Below the pieces are notes generated by a model, which had not been told where the DNA came from, did no database searches, and saw nothing but the letters and a program-made list of their open reading frames with translations. The position numbers and the translations under genes were made by a program. Positions 1-6,875 of a stretch of 8,903 nt of DNA are shown piece by piece. This stretch comes from JAFDWI01 sp964544305 (GTDB taxonomy: Bacteria > Actinomycetota > Acidimicrobiia > Acidimicrobiales > Iamiaceae), in the NCBI GenBank assembly GCA_964544305.1, contig CAZJAZ010000072.1:1-8903 (forward strand), written 5' to 3'. The first letter of the stretch is position 1. Each line of letters starts with the position of its first letter.

Positions 1-1611
1 ATACTTGCGCAATTCGAGGTCCGACAGTGGCGTGGTGATGTCGAGGAAGCTTCCTGGCTCGCCGGGGTTCGCCATCATCAGCCGGGCACAGTTCCCGACG
101 ACCGAAAAGAACCGAGGCCCGACGATCCCTTCGTTGCGGGGGTCGAAGAGGGTTTGGAACATATGCCCCATCTCGGAAACCACATATTCCTGCTGGATCT
201 TCGAGTCGCCTTCCAGCAGATTCAGACCGACAACCGCGTCGGGGTCGGCCGGGTCGATGAGCACAACGTCATCGATGCGTTCATCGGGGATCCGCCCGAG
301 CAAGCTTTCGACAAGGTCGCCGTGAGGGTCGATGACAACCACCCCGATGCCGGTTTCAATATCGGCCAGCGCCAGGTTCATCAAAAGCGTCGACTTCCCG
401 GTGCCGGTCTGACCGGTGACGTAGGTGTGGCGGAACCGCTCCTCGGTTTGGATGTTGACCGGTTGGTTGCCATAACCGATCAGTCGGCCAATCGGGGTGC
501 CCTGGGTTGGGAGTTGTCCGACCGGTGGCGCCAGGTCGGGCAAGTCGGTCGTGTTGAGGCCGGGAAAGTCGTCGTCGGTGACGGGGATGCGGAACATGCC
601 GGTGGCTTCCCACGGACCAAACAACGAGCGCAGGCGCCGCAGTTCTGGTGGCGCAAGGCTCGGCAACGCGGGCGCGGCACCATCAAGGTCGTAGACAGCA
701 GCGAGGTCGTTGAGTAGCGCGTCACGCGGGGCACGCAGCACCGCGAACCCGCCGGAAAGGATCTTGCCCTCAGGCATCCCCTGAGCGGGTGGTTCGCTCA
801 CCACGTTGCCGATCGCCGACAGCAGCGAACGACTGAGCCGTTCGGGGCTGGCGACCGTTGTGCGCACTTCGAAGAGGGGCCGCAGGTAGAGCAGCGAACT
901 GAGCGTATTGACCGAAATCTGTGCCAGTTCGCTCAACGGCGCTTTGTCGCGGTGGCGGTGCAGCAGGTCCTCGAGCCCGGCCTGTTCTTCCGCGGTGAGT
1001 TCGGTCGGTTGTACCGAGATTCGTAGTGCGACCGGGGCTTCCTGTGCGAGCAGCACCGAGGCCAAGCGGTGCAGGTCAGTTGATGGGCGACCCAACGTCC
1101 ACAACGACCAGAGGTCGTCGGTGCCCGATGAAGGCACAAAGCCAAACGAACGGTTTTGATCAATGTCGAGAACCGGTTCTTCCCGCCTGGTGATCGCGGC
1201 GACATCAGCCGGCTCAAACGGGTGGAGGATCTCCTCTAAACGGGCGGGGTCAGTGACGCGCTGAAACTCCCAGCGAAGCGGCGGCGCCGAAAGCTGGTCG
1301 AGAACGTCGTCAACGATTTCCTCAACCAAGTTGTCGTCGGGGGGCTGGGCGTCAGCGCCTCGGATTGACACGATCAGGTGGACGTCAAGTTGCCCTCGGG
1401 CAGGCACGGCCACGTCAGGATGAGCGACAAACTGCAGCGTGAACGCGACGCTTCGCTGCGCTTCGAGCGAGGTGATCAGCCCGACCGCGTCGCGCTGGAC
1501 TTGTTCAGGGTCGAGCTTCCGGTCGGGCACGAGACTTGCCAGTCGCAACGCGACCCGGGCCACCGACCCCTCGCATGAATCTCGTCGAGTCGTCCGTACC
1601 GACTGTGCCAT
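1..1611 (-). CDS. HerA/type IV coupling protein-like P-loop ATPase, 3' end beyond window
   Basis: Reading leftwards from ATG at 1611-1609, the frame stays open for 537 codons to the window edge, so the C-terminus is missing. The start is set by AGGAGG (1625-1620), 8 nt upstream. A Walker A motif, GQTGTGKST, lies at residues 400-408 (Lys406), and a Walker B-type strand, VVVIDPHGD, at 424-432. The IDPHGDLVE...IDPADPD pattern after it is typical of VirD4/TraD-like coupling proteins and HerA/DUF87 ATPases, which move DNA or protein substrates at the membrane. About 395 residues precede the P-loop; they are acidic and contain no clear membrane segment or domain I can name. The rest of the RecA-like core and any substrate-recognition domain lie outside the window. 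The DUF5663-like gene sits 98 bp upstream on the same strand, so co-transcription is likely. Being an ATPase of this superfamily is near certain; a role in conjugation is inference. Confidence 0.86.
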   Translation of the reverse strand, partial: MAQSVRTTRRDSCEGSVARVALRLASLVPDRKLDPEQVQRDAVGLITSLEAQRSVAFTLQFVAHPDVAVPARGQLDVHLIVSIRGADAQPPDDNLVEEIVDDVLDQLSAPPLRWEFQRVTDPARLEEILHPFEPADVAAITRREEPVLDIDQNRSFGFVPSSGTDDLWSLWTLGRPSTDLHRLASVLLAQEAPVALRISVQPTELTAEEQAGLEDLLHRHRDKAPLSELAQISVNTLSSLLYLRPLFEVRTTVASPERLSRSLLSAIGNVVSEPPAQGMPEGKILSGGFAVLRAPRDALLNDLAAVYDLDGAAPALPSLAPPELRRLRSLFGPWEATGMFRIPVTDDDFPGLNTTDLPDLAPPVGQLPTQGTPIGRLIGYGNQPVNIQTEERFRHTYVTGQTGTGKSTLLMNLALADIETGIGVVVIDPHGDLVESLLGRIPDERIDDVVLIDPADPDAVVGLNLLEGDSKIQQEYVVSEMGHMFQTLFDPRNEGIVGPRFFSVVGNCARLMMANPGEPGSFLDITTPLSDLELRKY

Positions 1612-1709
1612 GCTTATGCCCTCCTAATCGGTGAATCCCGACGTCTCATGCGAATTACGCTCAATTCTACCCGCGGCCCATTCGGGGGTGCGAAACCCCA
1701 CGCTGTCGG

Positions 1710-2015
1710 CTACGTCGGAATGGTCGCGGCCAGAATCTCGCTGGCACGTTCCTTCAACTCAGCTTTGAACTTGTTGAACTCTTGCTGGACGACCTGCTTG
1801 TGTTCCGGGAGATGCTCATCCAAGAACTGCGACGCGCGCTCGTTGTCACCAGCATCGGCGAACTCTTCGAACTTGTCGAGTTCCTTCGATGTCAGTCTCT
1901 TGGCNNNNNNNNNNTCAAGCTCGGCACGAATTGCCTGGAAGAAGTCTGCACGGTCTTCGGCTGGCAGTTCGGCCAGGCCGACCTCCTCTAACAGGGCATC
2001 GTCAAGCGAAATCAT
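1710..2015 (-). CDS. DUF5663-like small helical protein, interrupted by assembly gap
   Basis: This 101-codon frame starts at ATG 2015-2013 and begins MISLDDALLEEVGLAELPAE. It resembles the small helical DUF5663 family, with a short N-terminal helix, a central EEFADAGDNE turn and a C-terminal lysine/glutamate-rich helix ending EILAA. Residues 34-37 are unknown because of 10 Ns at 1905-1914. The frame is the same on both sides of the gap, but the family usually has a few more residues here, so the true gap may be longer. The start lies within the end of the 43-codon ORF (14-nt overlap) and has no strong ribosome-binding site of its own, which suggests translational coupling. The coupling-like ATPase follows 98 bp downstream; that spacer holds a 5-bp GGGGT/ACCCC hairpin (1685-1699) with no U-tract. 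The function of the family is unknown to me. Confidence 0.72.
   Translation of the reverse strand: MISLDDALLEEVGLAELPAEDRADFFQAIRAELXXXXAKRLTSKELDKFEEFADAGDNERASQFLDEHLPEHKQVVQQEFNKFKAELKERASEILAATIPT
1905..1914. other. Assembly gap (10 Ns)
   Basis: Ten consecutive undetermined bases lie inside the DUF5663-like gene. Ten is a common placeholder length in scaffolding, so the real distance may differ. The same reading frame continues on both sides, so the two flanks probably do belong together. Confidence 0.97.
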
Positions 2016-2133
2016 CGTTGTCTTCGATCAGCGAGCTGACGGCGCATGCGCCGAGACTCGAGACGATTTGGCGTCGTCCCTCCTCGGTGGGTTCAACCTC
2101 GCCGGTGGCTGGCAGCGGTGCTTGTTCGGTCAT
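2002..2133 (-). CDS. Hypothetical 43-residue protein, overlaps the DUF5663-like gene
   Basis: This short frame starts at ATG 2133-2131 with GGAGGA (2143-2138) 4 nt upstream, and stops at TGA 2004-2002. The product is acidic: a proline/glutamate-rich first half, then a hydrophobic/serine patch (SLGACAVSSLIED) and an acidic tail. I recognise no family. Its last 14 bases overlap the start of the DUF5663-like gene, an arrangement typical of translationally coupled genes and the best argument that it is real. Against it are its small size and the fact that its first 41 bases share DNA, in another frame, with the macro-domain remnant. The GGAGGA used as its ribosome-binding site is the pair of glycine codons of that remnant. 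It could be a small operon protein, a leader peptide, or a frame created by the rearrangement. Confidence 0.42.
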   Translation of the reverse strand: MTEQAPLPATGEVEPTEEGRRQIVSSLGACAVSSLIEDNDDFA

Positions 2134-2224
2134 GTGGTCCTCCGTGGATGTATTGGTTCGTGGCGTTCACGATTGCGTCGACCCCCAAAGTGGTGATGTC
2201 GGCCTTGATAATCTCGAATTGCAT
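2093..2224 (-). pseudogene. Truncated macro-domain protein (N-terminal fragment)
   Basis: Reading leftwards from ATG 2224-2222, with AGGA 7 nt upstream, the first 30 residues begin MQFEIIKADITTLGVDAIVN and continue ATNQYIHGGP. This is the N-terminal hallmark of macro domains: the DIT strand, then DAIVNA(A/T)N, then a glycine-rich loop. Macro domains bind ADP-ribose or remove it from proteins and nucleic acids, and are normally about 150-190 residues. After Gly28-Gly29 the expected GGVDxAIHxAAG sequence is absent in all three frames. The frame carries on with unrelated residues and stops after 43 codons. The fragment holds only the first strand-helix part and cannot form the ligand pocket. It lies 36 bp behind the ROK gene on the same strand, so the two may once have formed an operon. 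Loss of the rest by deletion or recombination near 2135-2143 is inferred. Confidence 0.7.
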
Positions 2225-2260
2225 CGGCCATTCCTGATCACGAACCGTCGTCGTTCCCTT

Positions 2261-3061
2261 TTATCTCAAGTACGTTGCTGCGGCCGCTGCTCCGACAAGC
2301 CCGCTAGCGGCACCAAACGGTGAAGCGAAGATTACGGGAAGGGTGTAGTAGTCCGGCCAACTCGACACGAACTCCTCGCGGATTGCCTCTTCCATCTGAT
2401 GCCAGTGCTGATCAATAATTCCGCCGGCAAGAACGATCGATTCGGGTTGAAAGGTGATCGCAAATTCGAAGAGTGCCGCTCCAAGTCGCCACCCAAACCG
2501 CTCAATCGCTTCGTCGGGATCCTCGTGCTCAAGTTCACTCAGGCCCTCGCTCCCTAATGCCGACCACAGTTCAGGGTTGGAAGCCCGCGTGCGCAAGCGA
2601 AGGGCTCCGATATCCCAATTCGAATCTGACCTTGGACGTCGAACGTTGCCGTTGTCATCCGTGCAACCAAATGCAACAGAAGTACCAATTGACAGACACA
2701 ACATCGGGTGCTTTGCCAAGTTCAGATGACCACAGAGATGAGCTTCACCGTCGTTCATGACTCGCACGTCACAACGCAATTCGTCCGCGATTCGTTGTTT
2801 GAGTTGTCCCTGAACCCATGGGTGAGCCCGACAAAGACGCACCACACCTTGGTCTGCGTCGACAAACCCAGCCGATGAGATTCCAAGCGTGTCAACATCG
2901 CCCACCGCATCACGAAACCTTTGCGCAAGTTCACGATGGGATTGGACGTTTGCAAGGCGATGTACTTGGCCGGCTCGGTGACGGCTATCATCACCGAGCT
3001 CAACAAGTGCCGCCCGAAATCCCGACCCCCCGATATCGATCGCCCCAGTGATCTTGCTCAT
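2261..3061 (-). CDS. ROK-family sugar kinase-like protein
   Basis: This 266-codon frame starts at ATG 3061; an in-frame TAG directly upstream rules out a longer start. Its layout is that of ROK/ASKHA sugar kinases, which phosphorylate glucose, N-acetylglucosamine or similar sugars using ATP or polyphosphate. Residues 7-16 (AIDIGGSGFR) form the first phosphate loop. Residues 103-104 (Asn-Asp) match the catalytic aspartate of the usual ND(A/G) motif. SIGTSVAFG at 124-132 fits the second phosphate loop, VLAGGIID at 210-217 the adenosine motif, and an alanine/glycine-rich helix closes the C-terminus. The zinc-binding CxCGxxGCxE motif of most ROK proteins is missing, which explains the length below the usual ~300 residues. 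There is no N-terminal helix-turn-helix, so it is not a NagC/XylR-type repressor. No strong ribosome-binding site is seen. The substrate cannot be assigned. Confidence 0.82.
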   Translation of the reverse strand: MSKITGAIDIGGSGFRAALVELGDDSRHRAGQVHRLANVQSHRELAQRFRDAVGDVDTLGISSAGFVDADQGVVRLCRAHPWVQGQLKQRIADELRCDVRVMNDGEAHLCGHLNLAKHPMLCLSIGTSVAFGCTDDNGNVRRPRSDSNWDIGALRLRTRASNPELWSALGSEGLSELEHEDPDEAIERFGWRLGAALFEFAITFQPESIVLAGGIIDQHWHQMEEAIREEFVSSWPDYYTLPVIFASPFGAASGLVGAAAAATYLR

Positions 3062-3334
3062 CTACTGGCATGTTACTTGCTCTTCGCAATGGAGTGTGGT
3101 GCGCGCATGCTCGTGGCGTTGGTCTTGGCAGTGGCCCGTCCGGGTTTGGTTGGTTGCAGAAATCTGAAGATCATTCAACTCCGTCCTAGCGAAACGCCAA
3201 GATTTCTGTGCTGACGCTTCGCCAAACTCAAGTCTTGGGCAGCCAAATATTCGTGGTGCGGGTACGTCGACGGCTTGGTAGCCTGTGGTTGGCGTGCTGG
3301 GGAGTGCGTGTGAGGAGCATCGAGGGAGGGCAAC
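3062..3334. other. Divergent intergenic region
   Basis: This 273-bp gap separates the leftward ROK gene from the rightward 298-residue gene and should hold promoters for both. I could not find a convincing -35/-10 pair on either strand. Short imperfect inverted repeats occur (CCAAGA at 3197-3202 with TCTTGG at 3233-3238), but they are too weak to call an operator. No RNA gene or gene remnant was recognised. Confidence 0.5.
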
Positions 3335-4231
3335 ATGGATCAGCGAGCATCAGATGAACCTGCGGCGGCCACGCCATATGACGAGTGTGTAAACGCAATT
3401 GACGCGGCACACGATAATTGGCGCCGGGGTCGAATCACGTCACTTGAAATGCTGTACCAATTCACCAGCGCATTCAACACGTACTTTGACCGCGATGACC
3501 CAAGAGACGACATAACGCTACTGATCGACTACGCCGAAACATTCCTCGAAGAACCGAACTCGCCCACATCGGGTTGGCACGGTGACCGAACGATGCTTGC
3601 CCAGTTTCACCAATACTTGGCACGCCGCAAGCTTCTCGATGCCACCGCAAACGAACTCGGCGAACGGCTCGCAAAGCTCACGACACTAGCCGTATCGAAC
3701 CGGGCCTTTGCAGAAAGTGAACTCACGAATCTTTGTGGAAACGGTCAGCATCTCGCGCGCAGAGTGTTCTCACTCCATGAAAACATTCTCTCAGTCTTAC
3801 GGGTCTCACACGAGCTTTCCATGGTGCAACCGCTCCTCGCGGCAATCCATCCTGACAACGCAAATCGAGGAGCAATTGTTCCCGAAAGTGGCACGTTTTC
3901 GCATTTGCGCACTGCTGGTTTTGACTATCTCGCCGACCTCGCAGCGGGCCCAACTGACGCGAATGCCCCGTATCCCCAAACTGCCAAAAGTGCATGCGAC
4001 GCACTCGTTGAGCTCGCTGGCCACATCGAAACAGCCGGGTCCGCAATCACGCGACTCCCAGTTCGTCGCCTTCAAAGCGATCAATTGAGGAAACTCGAGC
4101 GCTACCTCGAATCATATGTCGAGATCCTCACCGATGACCCCTGCTTCTTTCCAGACCACAACGCGCATCGACTGCCGGCCATGATCCGCGATGTGCTCTG
4201 GCTCGCAACCGACAGCCGACACTTCGACTGA
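3335..4231 (+). CDS. Hypothetical protein, 298 residues
   Basis: The frame starts at ATG 3335 behind a good ribosome-binding site, GGGAGGG (3324-3330), 4 nt upstream, and runs 298 codons to TGA at 4229-4231. I do not recognise the family. The sequence is soluble-looking and largely helical in character: no signal peptide, no membrane segment, few cysteines and many charged residues. The C-terminal third (about 240-270) reads as amphipathic helices (RRLQSDQLRKLERYLESYVE). No catalytic motif stands out. The M50 protease gene follows after 67 bp on the same strand; that spacer has a 5-bp GCACC/GGTGC hairpin at 4236-4249 without a U-tract, so the two may be co-transcribed. The codons use more A/T in third positions than the ATPase gene at the left edge, which may indicate a different origin. 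It is coding with good confidence; its function is unknown. Confidence 0.76.
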   Translation: MDQRASDEPAAATPYDECVNAIDAAHDNWRRGRITSLEMLYQFTSAFNTYFDRDDPRDDITLLIDYAETFLEEPNSPTSGWHGDRTMLAQFHQYLARRKLLDATANELGERLAKLTTLAVSNRAFAESELTNLCGNGQHLARRVFSLHENILSVLRVSHELSMVQPLLAAIHPDNANRGAIVPESGTFSHLRTAGFDYLADLAAGPTDANAPYPQTAKSACDALVELAGHIETAGSAITRLPVRRLQSDQLRKLERYLESYVEILTDDPCFFPDHNAHRLPAMIRDVLWLATDSRHFD

Positions 4232-4298
4232 AAACGCACCCCAAGGTGCACGCAATCGACTCATTCGCACGGTGTGAAGACGAAAGGAAACAGGTGCG

Positions 4299-5273
4299 AT
4301 GACTTCGCTGACACTTGACCGCAACACAACACACGCTCGAAGTGCCAGTCTGCGGCATCGCAGGGCTTGGAAGGCGCAGCACACGGGCCGTGTGATTTTG
4401 GTCGGACTTTCGCTGATGCTGTGGATAGCGGGGCTCGGCTGGATCATCATGGTCTGGTCGATTCTGACGTTGTCGCTCGCTTTCCATGAGGCCGGGCACG
4501 CCGTCGTCGGATCCAAAGTCGGTTACGCAACTAGGGTTCGAGTTGGTTTTGGACCGTTGTTGTGGCGTGGGCAAATCCGTGGGCGAATGTGGGATGTTCG
4601 CCTGCTTCCCCTTTTCGGCTTCACAACACTCGCATTCCACGGTGTCGTTGACGAGCGCGGACAAGACGCATCGCTGAGTAACCGCGTTCCAAATCAACTG
4701 GTGGACATCGCCGTGTCTGCGGCTGGGCCACTGGTCAACCTGCTGGTCGGACTTGTTGCGTTGAGTATTGCACTCGGCGTGTCACCTTCGGGCCCGACCC
4801 CCGCGCATACACCTCAAGCCGGGATAGAAATGGCGACCCAGGCGACCACAACCACGTTCTCTTCACCCTTTGCGACGTTGATCTCTAGCACCAAGCATGT
4901 CATCACCGCAGTCACGCCGTTGACAGATCGGTCGGCGAAAGGCGGCCGCGACGGCGCTTCCCCTGAATCAGCGTTGAACACGCGACTCGACACGTTGTTC
5001 TTTGAAACCGATTACTACGACGTGGCCCCGTGGCGACGAGCGGCCCTTGGAGTATTACTGCCCCTTGGCATGATCAACATCGCAATCGGCGCAATCAATT
5101 TGGTACCCGGAATCCCACTTGACGGCTACTGGATATTACGAAACGTGAACGACCTCGCGTTCACAAAGCGACACCGCCTGCGGCGACATCTGAACACCAT
5201 CTTGGGTCTTGTCGGAGTCGTACTCACGTCCGTACTGGCCTGCCAAACCGTGGCAGCCGTCGCAAGCTGGTGA
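4299..5273 (+). CDS. M50 (site-2 protease-type) membrane metalloprotease
   Basis: This 324-residue integral membrane protein carries the zinc-protease signature HEAGH at residues 63-67 inside a hydrophobic segment (His63 and His67 bind zinc, Glu64 is catalytic). The third zinc ligand, Asp275, is in NLVPGIPLDG (267-276), matching the NxxPxxxLDG motif of M50 proteases. A GPLVN motif at 143-147 fits the conserved GPxxN of the family. Likely membrane segments are near 32-54, 55-75, 136-162, 247-270 and 298-322. About 85 residues (163-246) form a threonine/serine-rich loop where many relatives carry a PDZ domain; I see no PDZ there. Such enzymes cut substrates within the membrane, often to release anti-sigma factors or to process signal peptides. 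The start at ATG 4299 has a modest upstream AAAGGA. Its target is unknown; the CHAP protein encoded next is a possible functional neighbour only by position. Confidence 0.9.
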   Translation: MTSLTLDRNTTHARSASLRHRRAWKAQHTGRVILVGLSLMLWIAGLGWIIMVWSILTLSLAFHEAGHAVVGSKVGYATRVRVGFGPLLWRGQIRGRMWDVRLLPLFGFTTLAFHGVVDERGQDASLSNRVPNQLVDIAVSAAGPLVNLLVGLVALSIALGVSPSGPTPAHTPQAGIEMATQATTTTFSSPFATLISSTKHVITAVTPLTDRSAKGGRDGASPESALNTRLDTLFFETDYYDVAPWRRAALGVLLPLGMINIAIGAINLVPGIPLDGYWILRNVNDLAFTKRHRLRRHLNTILGLVGVVLTSVLACQTVAAVASW

Positions 5274-5495
5274 CCACGACCGACGGTACTCGAATACAGC
5301 CGCACCTATTGGCGCCATGAACAACATCAATGCCGTCGCCGAGCAGACCCGAGCCACCTCAGGCGCGACAAATGTCCTCAATTGGCCCGATTCTGAGACA
5401 TCAAACCCACGCAGCATTGATCACACCAATCAACCGTGCTCTCTTGACTATGGGAGGCAACTTCCTTCGACATCTCGTAACAGGAGACACTTAAA
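5274..5495. other. Intergenic region before the CHAP gene
   Basis: This 222-bp spacer has AGGAG at 5482-5486 as the ribosome-binding site of the CHAP gene. A TTGACT at 5444-5449 could be a -35 box, but no acceptable -10 follows at normal spacing. A small inverted repeat, TTGAT/ATCAA, lies at 5417-5433. Nothing else is recognised. Confidence 0.45.
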
Positions 5496-6719
5496 ATGAC
5501 ATCAACAACACCGCAAGCTGATGGAACACACGCCCGAGCAACACGCGCAAATCGGGCCCTCAAAGCATGCACAGCCGCATTGAGTCTTGCCCTAGCCGCA
5601 TCGGTCGGAATGGGGATTGGTTCTCGTGCAGTAAATACGACCGCCACCTCATCAACAAGGACCTCGGCATCCGTAAACGCGCACAACGGCGCGCACAAAC
5701 AATCCCGATCGAAGTCAAGGGATGCGGACACCATAGAGACCCTGTCGATCAGCACATTGCCTCGAGCGCACAGGGCCAAAGGCGGAGGGTTCCCTGGCGA
5801 TGACTATCCCTACAAAGACCTCCCCCAAGACTCGGAGTTCGACCCTTGGGGAGAATACGTACGGGAGTGCACCAGTTTTGTTGCATGGGCCCTCCACTCA
5901 CGAAACGATTTCACGATGCCGTTCTATGACAACGCCAACAAATGGGGGAGTCGTGCCTCGGCGCTCGGATACGCGGTAAACGGCACACCGGCGATTGGTT
6001 CAGTCGCGTGGAGCAACGCAGGAACCTACGGGCACGTCGCCTGGGTTGAAGCGGTAAACGGGTCAACGGTGACCGTCCAGCAATATAACGCCGACTGGCA
6101 TGGTCACTGGTCGCGGGTCGACACCAACGCGTCACGTTGGACCGGGTTCATTCACTTCAAGGACATTGCTGTACCAGCAGCGCCTCCACAGACAACTCCT
6201 GCTCCAACTGCACCACCAGCAACGAATGGTCCCCAAGCACCTCCATTGCTCCAAGGGGGCAATACAAACATTCAGGGATCGTCGCCAACGTTGCAAGGCG
6301 GCTCACAGCCAGCGCACACGCAACCAAGCCAGGATGGTTCGTCGCAATCAACGACGCCATCCACTGCAACGCCGCCACGTCAACCATCGGCAACACCACC
6401 TGCCGCGACACCGCCAACAACTCAACCCACACCCGTGACTTACACCGAAACGACGGGTGGGCCGTCGCACACGTGGACGAACTACACCAACGCCGGTGGA
6501 TACGAAGGCGCAACCATTCCATCAAATGGTTCCGTACAGATCAGCTGCAAAGTCGCAGGCTTCCGAGTAGCAGACGGCAACACCTGGTGGTATCGCATCG
6601 CATCCGCCCCATGGAACAACGCCTACTTCGTGTCGGCAGATGCGTTCTACAACAACGGGGCGACATCTGGCTCGCTTCATGGGACGCCCTTCGTGGACCC
6701 CGCCGTGCCCAACTGCTGA
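5496..6719 (+). CDS. Secreted CHAP-domain peptidoglycan hydrolase with C-terminal module
   Basis: This 407-residue exported protein starts at ATG 5496, 9 nt after AGGAG. An arginine-containing n-region (14-21) and a hydrophobic stretch (about 25-42) form the signal peptide. A low-complexity segment follows to about residue 95. The CHAP domain covers roughly 100-222: GDDYPY, then RECTSFVAWAL with the catalytic Cys125, and YGHVAWVE with the catalytic His180. CHAP domains cut peptidoglycan as amidases or endopeptidases. A proline/threonine/glutamine-rich linker (about 226-312) leads to a C-terminal module (313-407) with the WTNYTNAGGYEG...VADGNTWWYRI...ADAFYNNG pattern. I recall this module from other actinobacterial secreted proteins, where it probably binds the wall. 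Cys351 and Cys407 could form a disulfide. The M50 protease gene is upstream on the same strand, and an 18-bp hairpin follows 22 bp after the stop. A role in opening the wall for conjugation is possible but unproven. Confidence 0.93.
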   Translation: MTSTTPQADGTHARATRANRALKACTAALSLALAASVGMGIGSRAVNTTATSSTRTSASVNAHNGAHKQSRSKSRDADTIETLSISTLPRAHRAKGGGFPGDDYPYKDLPQDSEFDPWGEYVRECTSFVAWALHSRNDFTMPFYDNANKWGSRASALGYAVNGTPAIGSVAWSNAGTYGHVAWVEAVNGSTVTVQQYNADWHGHWSRVDTNASRWTGFIHFKDIAVPAAPPQTTPAPTAPPATNGPQAPPLLQGGNTNIQGSSPTLQGGSQPAHTQPSQDGSSQSTTPSTATPPRQPSATPPAATPPTTQPTPVTYTETTGGPSHTWTNYTNAGGYEGATIPSNGSVQISCKVAGFRVADGNTWWYRIASAPWNNAYFVSADAFYNNGATSGSLHGTPFVDPAVPNC

Positions 6720-6741
6720 ACCTTCCTGGGTACGACATTTT

Positions 6742-6785
6742 GAACGGCCGCCTTCGATGTGTCTCCTCATTGAAGGTGGCCGTTC
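6742..6785 (+). terminator. 18-bp hairpin after the CHAP gene, terminator-like
   Basis: Arms 6742-6759 and 6768-6785 pair over 18 bp without a bulge (two G-U pairs), around an 8-nt loop. It starts 22 bp after the CHAP stop codon and ends 54 bp before the next promoter, the right place for a transcription terminator. No U-tract follows, as is common for actinobacterial hairpin terminators, so it may need Rho or act as a 3'-end stabiliser. Confidence 0.6.
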
Positions 6786-6828
6786 CGCGCCGCATTTCCC
6801 ACAAGGCCAACCGCAAGAATCAACACAA

Positions 6829-6875
6829 AACAATTTTTGTTGACACATCGATTGAGGTGTGGCATGATCACCAAT
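6829..6875 (+). promoter_or_regulatory. Sigma-70-type promoter with overlapping palindromes
   Basis: A perfect -35 hexamer TTGACA (6840-6845) is followed after 17 bp by CATGAT (6863-6868; 4 of 6 bases match TATAAT). Transcription would start near 6875-6876 and read into the PcfJ-like gene through a leader of about 316 nt. Two imperfect palindromes overlap the boxes: AACAA-TTT-TTGTT (6829-6841), touching the -35, and ATTG(A)GGTG...CACCAAT (6851-6875), spanning the -10. Either could be an operator for a repressor. The promoter call is from consensus alone; the operator idea is inference. Confidence 0.6.

Noticed and set aside
154..717. 187-codon ORF on the plus strand
   Set aside because: It lies antisense inside the ATPase gene, which has Walker A and B motifs and a strong ribosome-binding site; the plus-strand product shows no domain.
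1648..2196. 182-codon ORF on the plus strand across the N gap
   Set aside because: It is antisense to the DUF5663-like gene and the macro remnant, is serine/arginine-rich and has no ribosome-binding site.
5317..5499. 60-codon frame ending in an ATGA overlap with the CHAP gene start
   Set aside because: It has no ribosome-binding site, no recognisable sequence, and the overlap arises by chance from the AAAATGA at the CHAP start. It remains possible but unsupported.
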